Assembly: GCA_026874595.1 (NCBI GenBank)
Contig: CM049321.1
Span: 20,246,979-20,310,978, forward strand
Length of the DNA: 64,000 nt
Origin: Sipunculus nudus
Lineage: Eukaryota > Annelida > Sipuncula > Golfingiida > Sipunculidae
Direction: 5' to 3'
Below the pieces are notes generated by a model. The model ran no database searches. It was not told the origin of the DNA and worked only from the letters and a program-made list of their open reading frames with translations. Positions 56,601-64,000 of the stretch are shown here, in pieces. Numbering within the stretch: the first letter of the stretch is position 1; each line of letters opens with the position of its first letter. A program made the position numbers and the translations under genes.

Positions 56601-59600
56601 GTATATTCATCAGCACTGTCCCATTAACGGAGTACTGGCAAAAGGCTGGTGCAGGTGAAGTGTGAGAATGAGGTTCCTGCCTGGTTTGATAATTTCAAAT
56701 TCTATTATGTCATTTCTCTTCTCAATGTAACGTCCCGATAGTGTTATGTCCTAAGGCCATCTTTATATCATCCTACATGCCAGGAATGTTGCCACATTTT
56801 ACAGAGAGTCTGCAACTTTGACAAAAGATTCAGCTTGCAGCTCATTACACAGCATCTTGTATGGTGTTGCGATTTGCTCCGTGCTTCATTTAATCATAAT
56901 GTTAACAATGGATCATACTGGAACAAATATGAGGGTTAAAATCACATCTGCCAGATATATTTTTTTTTCATTAAAATAGGTTAATAAAAAATAAGGGTTA
57001 GAAGAATCTATTTTAATATTCGATATAGGTTGTTATACACTCTTAATTTAACTACAATATCTGTGTTTGTTATATTGCAGGAAATTCGTTTTCCGCGGGA
57101 GATATTGCAACAGACGTAGCTTTCTCCGCCGAAAAGGTAATTTTTGCAGGGGTCATGGGTATTCGAAAGGGGGGGGGGGGGGAGGTGGAATCGAACTACA
57201 GTCTGAGAAAGAGTTAATAAGCCGTTTTGTTACGACCTAATTTGGTTCATCAAAAAAAGTTATGTTAGCCGTCCTTTTAAAAGAGCATTTGACGTTTGTA
57301 ACGTTTATTTAACGCCCAATCGTCACTTTTTTGGTATATAATTAAGAAGTTTGGCTCTAATTTCAGGTGTATTTGGCTGTTGGAGAAGGAACTTGGGCGT
57401 TTCGGTACCTAAAAAACAACGGTGAGCCGATTGATTGGCTCAGCCGCAGTTTCTATAAGCAGAGCCCAGAAAAGATCAACCATCATCTCCGACAAGTGGC
57501 CTTCGATAATATTGATCATTACAAAACGGGCCTTGCAGGTACGAAAGAGCCCTACAATCAAGCTTTCATGTTTACAGATAATCTTGGAAAACTTATCGCA
57601 TCAGGAAAACTGATAGTTCAAGGGTTTCTGGAACGTTTCGATGGGCCAAATGCTGTGTTCTCGGGAGGTGTGACTGTCCCAGTTGATGACGTCATCATGG
57701 CGACAGGGTTTACACCAGAGTTCTCCTTTTTGGACGAATCAGTCGTAGCAGGTATTGTTGTTTATCAGTTCATTTTATATATCTAAGTCTCCTAAACGAG
57801 GTTGCATCAGTAACGAATAAGTGTTCAGGAAATAATCTCACCTTTCTGGAGTCAGACAATACAAAACGATAAAACGATGACATCATCTATGTATGTAACA
57901 AATTAAATTTCATTGTGGGATGTTCGGTTCTAATAGGAAGTTTGTAAGTATTCCTATTTAGGCCAGACACCAACATGAAATAAAACACTGGCTTCTGTGG
58001 CTCAGGGGTAGAGCGCAGGACTCAAAGCCGGGAGATCGCGGGTTCGTGAGGTTTTTAACGGTCGGCCCCCACCCAGGGTGAGCGCTCTGCAGACTTAATG
58101 GGAAGGCTGTGCCCCACAGCCGTGTATCACTCACATACGAGTGCGTCTTTTGGGAGTTCCTCGGTGTTTTGACCCAGCAGTGGGGATGATTACACACCCA
58201 GGACCCGCAGGTGCGGTAGACACCGGGCCTGGGTGACACCAGGACACAAAATTAAAAAAAAATGATAGGAAGCGAGTGCTACCGCCCTGTCAAGTAGTCC
58301 CAAAATGAAATGGAAAGCCTGAGAATGTACATACTTAGGTTAAGAATTAGATAAGTCAGCATTAAAAAATGGAGGCGGTTAAACATCAAATAAAACAACG
58401 ACAAAATTGCCAGCCTGCAGGTATAGAACAACACGCCAGGTTAACGATAACTTTCCTCCCGTCTTTTCGTTCCACGCCTTTACTTCCAGGCCTTGCACGG
58501 ACCCAGCTCTTCATACTCTGAGCATTCATACTTCTATTTTCCTGCATGTAAGCTAAAATACATAACACTAGACGACTGGAAATGTTAATTAACATTCGCA
58601 CGTCACTTCAGATATACCCAGGCTTAAATGCATCATTTTCTATTCGATGGTGCTTGCATGATTGGCATGAAAACTGACTCTCATATCCAAGATAAAAACA
58701 GACCTCATTACCAAGAATCCGGGTAATACCTAAACTGCCCAATTCGATGCAATGGCTAAGACTTAATTCTTACAACTAATAGAGCCATCTCTTGCCGTGT
58801 CGCAACGATTAGAACAGGTACTGCCACCTCGCGGCAAAGTATATAACTAGCTTACGGCTCTTTAGCCGACTATTACATTAAGTGATAGGAGCTGCTAAGT
58901 CGGTTGGTCCATGGAATTACGTTTTTATTTTACTCATTTTAGTAGCAAACGTAAATACTAAAACCTATGCAGGCACATGCTGGGTCATACTCATAGTAAT
59001 AAAAAGTTGGCCTCCCTCCCCAGGTTTCTTGATTGACATGCTAACAATAACCATCAACTAGATATCCCGCTATGTTATTTTTACTATACGATCACAACGC
59101 GACGTCTGTGAACGGTGCAAATCAGAGTACCTTACCGACGAGTAGACCCTTGACATAATATTAAAATGGAATATATATTGATAGACAAATATATATAAAC
59201 AAAATAAACCTAAATAAAGAAAAAGTCACATTCGACCCTAAATGGAACTAATTAACAGGAAAGTTTACCAAGTAAACAAGTTCACACGGCACTATAAATG
59301 TGCACGATATGAGTGAACGATCTAATAAGATCCTGTTTACATGCCAGGGTGGACAATAAACTTTTAATAAGTAGGATGGGACATGAGTTTAGCCCTACTT
59401 CAACTAGGCGGAAGTCGTAATACCGACAAAACGTAAACAAGTAAACAAATATTGTTGGCGAGTGAAATCGACTGACTGGGCACGTGGCGATGTAGTCATT
59501 TATATATAAGCCTTATTTTCCTAATACACAAACTGTAAAATAAATGGTTACTTATTGCGGGGCGATGCATTGAGACAGCATTTTAGACACGACATATTTT

Positions 59601-61417
59601 ATTTTCAATCGGTCACTGCAATTTGAGGCTATTTGCTGCCGCAGCGGTTAGATGTGAACATCTTCATGAGTGACACTGAAAGGCTGGACTAACTATGGAC
59701 CAGTGTTTTAAATTACCACTTTTAGAGCCCTTCTATAAACTTGATATAACTATAAAGTCAAGTATCAATATTAAAATCTGGTCACACGATGTAATCAAAA
59801 TTCAAAGTAAAAAGACATACTATGCCAGAATTTGTAGTGAAAACATGGTCTTATCATTTATTGTTAAAAAGTTGTGTGTGTTGGCAAAACAAAATGATTT
59901 TGGCGATGTTAAGACATTTTCCATTTAATAAATAAAATTTAAAAAAATTAAGGGCCATGCATTTCATATAAATGCACAGGATCGTTAACATTAACCTGCA
60001 TAAATAATTTCATTGAAATATGGTCAAAACGACGGAATATTAGAATCGGATCCGGGGAGGGGGGGGGGGGGGGGGATCAAGGGGGTCCGCCCCTCCCTTT
60101 TTTCTTTCGCCGCTACATTTTTTAAAGGTTTAAGACCAAATACTACGGCCTGGAACCCACTTTTCCAGACCTGGGGAACTTTTTTTAGGTTTAATAGATT
60201 TTATGAGTCCTCCTTGGGTGGACCCCCCCCCTTTCCTTTCCTGATTTTCGAATCCTAGATCTGCCCCTGGATATGGTTCCGCTCAGTGTCCTTTTACCAT
60301 AGATTTATTATATTCAGGTTTTGCAATTTTAATCTCGATATAAAAATAAAGTTTCAGTTATCTTACTGATTCATGTCCCCTAAAATGCAAAAAAAAAACG
60401 AAAAACACAGAATGGTGCAGAATGATACGTCTTACTTTACATTTGCAGGTGATTTTGAGAAAATGCGCCTGTACAAGTGTATGTGGCCGACTGAAATGAA
60501 GCATCCAACGCTCGCTGTGATTGGGTGTCTTGCTACTCCCACAAGCTTGTGGCCTGTGTATGAGCTACAGGCCCGCTGGGCGGCCCTGGCCTTCAGTGGA
60601 AAGCGCCATCTACCGAGCAAACCAGAAATGATCAAGGACATCGACGCGTTCAAAGAATCATTGACACAGCAGTTTGGGTCACCCAAGCTCTTTGTTAGTT
60701 TTTTTTTCAGCAGAAAATATTTATTATTATAAAAAAAATTATATATATTTCTTGTAAACTTTATAAACTCAATTAGACATGTATCAAGTGATCATTCAAG
60801 AAGGCACGTAGAGTTAACAAAAGATCTGTCTTTGTTTCAAAATGCATCATAAGTCTGATCTTCCTACCATATATCACCTGATCATGACCCAGTGCTTCAA
60901 AAATAACAACATCAACCGAAAACATTATATATCTGATCACTGCACTTGCATGAAAACACGGGTTAATGTATAACTGACCACACACACACACACGCACACA
61001 CACACCTATATAAATATATATATATATTTATATATTTAAATGCTGAGTAATCCTCATTTCAACTTTATTGTAAATTTTACCATTATGCAGAAAACGCATT
61101 ATACAACTCCATTTATCACGTAATTAAGTAATAACCATCGTTAATTTTCTCCTTTTTAGCCTGCCGCCATACCCTATGAGGATGAGCTAGCTAAACTGAT
61201 TGGATGCTATCCGAACTTTTGGGATTATGCCTTCTCTGATCCGACACTGGCTTGGGCTTTGTGGAAAACTCCGAATTTCCCCGTCCAGTACCGTCTCACT
61301 GGGCCTCATTCTCGGACCTATGCAAGGGAGGAATTCCTGAAAACGAACGACAGCTTGTACGGTTCAAACAAACACCGCCAGGTGGAGCCACCATCTAAGA
61401 AATGGTTCCTGTTTTAA
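53681..61417 (+). CDS. FMO: flavin-containing monooxygenase, six coding exons
   Basis: The exons 53681-53792, 55693-56154, 57081-57136, 57367-57751, 60449-60693 and 61160-61417 join in frame (phases 1,1,0,1,0) with GT-AG introns to give 505 residues. FMOs use FAD, NADPH and O2 to oxygenate soft N and S atoms of xenobiotics and metabolites. FAD site GAGVAG (9-14), E32 and GGTW (38-41). N62 in CNSSKEM matches the conserved active-site Asn. [11 protein letters not shown] (167-177) is a perfect FMO signature FxGxxxHxxxY. GNSFSAGDI (192-200) is the NADP-binding turn in its GxSxSA form, as in invertebrate and plant FMOs. IMATGF (320-325) is the ATG motif. [12 protein letters not shown] lies near the end. 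At 505 residues it is shorter than vertebrate FMOs (about 530) and ends KKWFLF with no hydrophobic C-terminal anchor helix, so it may not be membrane-bound in the same way. No frameshift or lost catalytic residue is seen. A 5'-UTR exon may exist upstream. Confidence 0.93.
53793..55692. other. FMO intron 1 (1,900 bp)
   Basis: Donor CG|GTAAGG; acceptor TTTCTTTAG|GC. AT-rich. The ORFs inside it (54347-54890, 55177-55371) have no family signature. Confidence 0.85.
56155..57080. other. FMO intron 2 (926 bp)
   Basis: Donor TTG|GTGAGT; acceptor TATATTGCAG|GA. No repeat is recognised. Intron 3 (57137-57366) is short, with donor AAG|GTAATT, and carries a G14 tract at 57169-57182. Confidence 0.85.
57991..58263 (+). 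repeat. full-length tRNA-derived SINE
   Basis: The head GCTTCTGTGGCTCAGGGGTA then GAGCGCAGGACTC has a box A (58000 region). GCGGGTTCGTGAGG (about 58038-58050) is box B, spaced as in a tRNA. The body includes CAGCAGTGGGGATGATTACA and GGTGCGGTAGACACCGGG, and the tail is A-rich (ATTAAAAAAAAA). The body matches the copies at 13262-13400 and 1-245, both on the other strand. Confidence 0.85.
60046..60270 (-). repeat. GGGGCGGATCC-type repeat with a poly-G tract
   Basis: On the minus strand it starts CCAGGGGCAGATCTAGGATT and runs to GATCC at 60051. On the plus strand it holds G17 (60059-60075), GGGGTCCGCCCCTCCC and later C8. It belongs with the fragments at 50658 and 63013. Confidence 0.6.
60694..61159. 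other. FMO intron 5 (466 bp)
   Basis: Donor CTTT|GTTAGT (weaker than the others); acceptor TCCTTTTTAG|CC. It contains a (CA)n run at about 60981-61005 and short TATA runs. The exon 5 ORF runs on a few codons into the intron. Confidence 0.8.
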
Positions 61418-63010
61418 GTTGAATGTAACGAATGCATTCGCTCGTACTTCATGCAGAAACACCATGGTTAGATCAATAGATTTTAAACTTCTGTAATTTT
61501 CTGTATCTATTTAGGTCACCCTCCGGGATCATTAGACACGAAGAAGATTAACCGTTCTTGGGACAAGTTAATAAGACATCATTCTAGACTGGTTTTCCTT
61601 GGGCCGAGTTTGTATCCAGCCGGTTTTAGAATGGCGAAATTTCAGATGGATGTCACTGCGATGGAGCCCTCACGAGATAATGTTAAAGTTTTCAGAATAT
61701 ATATCCCTTAGGACACACTTGGCATCGTTCCCGGCTTTTCAAGACTAAGAATGGACTTTTCTAATTCCTAACCACAGAGGAGTTATTTTATAACGATCGC
61801 GTGCCACGACAGCCATTATAACATACAAGTATTATACTATGTGCTATTATATATTATCCAGTATACTATTCGCCATTAATCACATCTTATTATTATCGTA
61901 TACTAAAGGAATCGGGGAATTATCGTAAGGTTGTTTTCCGTAAGTGCGTAACCACAGTCCGTAGGCATCGTCAGCATGCGTAGTCCGCAAATATCGCTTT
62001 TGACTAGGTCGTCCCCATTTTTCCGCTGCCGGCAGCGACTTTTGCGCACCATGCATACCAATCACCTTGTACCAATCACCTTGTCAATTTCAAGTTAAGC
62101 ATAGCAATTTCCCATTCAGTCCGTGTTGTGTGAACATTCTCGGTTTCCAACTAGCATAAAGATATAAAGCTGAGTTTCCATGCAGTGAAACTAATTGGAA
62201 AGGAAGCCTTAATTGCTTTTCTGACATTAGACTTTCAGAAGCCAAACATATTGGCATTTGGTTGAATTTCTTTTCTTTCTTTATCATACTCACTGCGTTT
62301 TCTGAATGTTTGAAGGATATAAACATCAGTGCCGCGTATAAAATATTACTGATAAAGATCCTTTTCGAAATTACTAATATAATTTTAATTGATATAAACC
62401 AACGTTTGTTGCTAATATATAGAAACGCATAAAACATATCGTTAAATGGTTTTCAAATAAAAAAATCTTCTGCTATCGAACCCTAATCAACACCAAGGAA
62501 CTATTATAAATCAGTAAGGACTATGCATGCGTATTTATGGGAAACGAACTTTGCGAATACAGATTACCCATACGGAGTACGCATGGGGACTTCGAATTAT
62601 GGTGGACTGCTCACTTCAGGCTCCACTAGAGGTCACCACCGCTACGCTGAATATCACCTTTGTTGAAGTCTACGGTCTACATCCTTTTGACTTGGTCATG
62701 ACCCGCGGTCACTGTACTCATCACACATATAGTTCCTACTTATTATGAACAATAATCAATCAAGTATGTATCCTTTGAATTATTAGGATTACTTTTTAAA
62801 GAATAACATCATATTTGTGTCCCAATGCATAAATTACTTTTGGGGAAAACTCCCCTCATTGTTTTGGGCAAGAATCTTGTCAACATGGCGGGGCGTTATA
62901 AACAGAGGCGATATTTCAAGCGTAGCGGTAGTGACCCCTGATGGAGATCGTACGCACTTATGGGAAACACCTTTAATCATGCGTTGTAAACCCATTATGA
63001 AGGTAATTGG
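61418..63010. other. 3' flank of FMO, no further gene
   Basis: No strong polyadenylation signal lies close to the stop; the first clear AATAAA is near 62456. TATTTAG at about 61509-61515 could be an acceptor, so a 3'-UTR intron is possible. The ORFs at 61880-62748 have no family signature. Confidence 0.5.
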
Positions 63011-63701
<691 letters not shown>

Positions 63702-64000
63702 GGGCCAGCTTTCTAGGATTGTTAAACCACTGGTTTACTCTTGTTTAATTGCTATTAAGACACATTTGCAACTTACAACTTGGCCACAAATAAAAGTTAA
63801 AACCTATCTCAGAATCAGAATCTTTAAACATTTCATGCAATATTTGATCATTCAACAGTTATTGCCTAAAAACAGATTAAATAAGAAAGGTCTCCCTGTC
63901 ATTAAGACCCTCCCATCCTCTTTTCCGGCTTCGTAGCGCCCGTGTTTTAATAACGAGACCGTCGCTTATATAAACTGGCGGGCCAAGGTCACAGGCACCT
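63702..64000. other. no recognised feature to the window end
   Basis: The ORF ending at 63936 continues out of the microsatellite and shows no domain. The window may stop before another gene. Confidence 0.45.

Larger units (their letters stand above)
57752..60448. other. FMO intron 4 (2,697 bp), repeat-rich
   Basis: Donor GCAG|GTATTG; acceptor TTTGCAG|GT. It holds the SINE at 57991-58263 and the poly-G repeat at 60046-60270. The ORFs inside it (58386-58601, 59695-59928, 60013-60258) are chance or repeat frames. Confidence 0.85.

Noticed and set aside
57991-58060. functional tRNA gene
   Set aside because: No complete acceptor stem or T-arm follows; the A-tailed body and related copies show it is a SINE.

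Overview
This 64 kb window is AT-rich animal nuclear DNA. It has GT-AG introns, (TA)n and (GA)n microsatellites, tRNA-derived SINEs, LINE tails, miniature inverted-repeat elements and a Penelope-like element. The style of the receptor gene, the FMO Rossmann motif and the repeat families suggest a lophotrochozoan, most likely a mollusc. That assignment is an inference and could not be tested here.

Only two genes are well supported, both on the + strand. The first is an intronless rhodopsin-class (class A) G-protein-coupled receptor of 479 residues (18345-19784), with a splice acceptor about 100 bases upstream of its ATG. The second is a flavin-containing monooxygenase with six coding exons (53681-61417, 505 residues). 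Its exons join in frame across five GT-AG introns. Nothing in the sequence links the two genes functionally.

Almost everything else is repeat-derived. 1-9300: a degenerate SINE, short tandem repeats, a first copy of a roughly 300 bp MITE, a tRNA-like SINE head, and a triplicated unit of about 1 kb that was later hit by a LINE. 9300-18240: a 489 bp TIR element, a second SINE copy, GAGTCC-rich repeats and a pogo-type terminus. 19785-24000: microsatellites, two hammerhead ribozymes on the minus strand and a Tigger/pogo element that contains a Penelope-like retroelement fragment. 24000-31000: three more MITEs, GAGTCC repeats, a 127 bp hairpin and a non-autonomous pogo-like element. 31000-43000: several degenerate tandem families, a frameshifted Ty3/gypsy pol fragment and a second LINE tail. 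43169-44660: a 69 bp satellite with higher-order duplication. 44660-53600: an inverted MITE pair, a CTCF-like site, PyCTCCGCC-ended repeats and a possible solo LTR. 53681-61417: the FMO gene, with a full-length SINE in intron 4. 61418-64000: no recognised gene, ending near a (TA)n(GA)n tract.

The most striking find is the pair of hammerhead ribozymes (22625-22689 and 20693-20742). Each has the CUGANGA and GAAAC core, a two-base-pair stem III and a complementary stem I. One lies directly downstream of a Penelope endonuclease C-terminus on the same strand.
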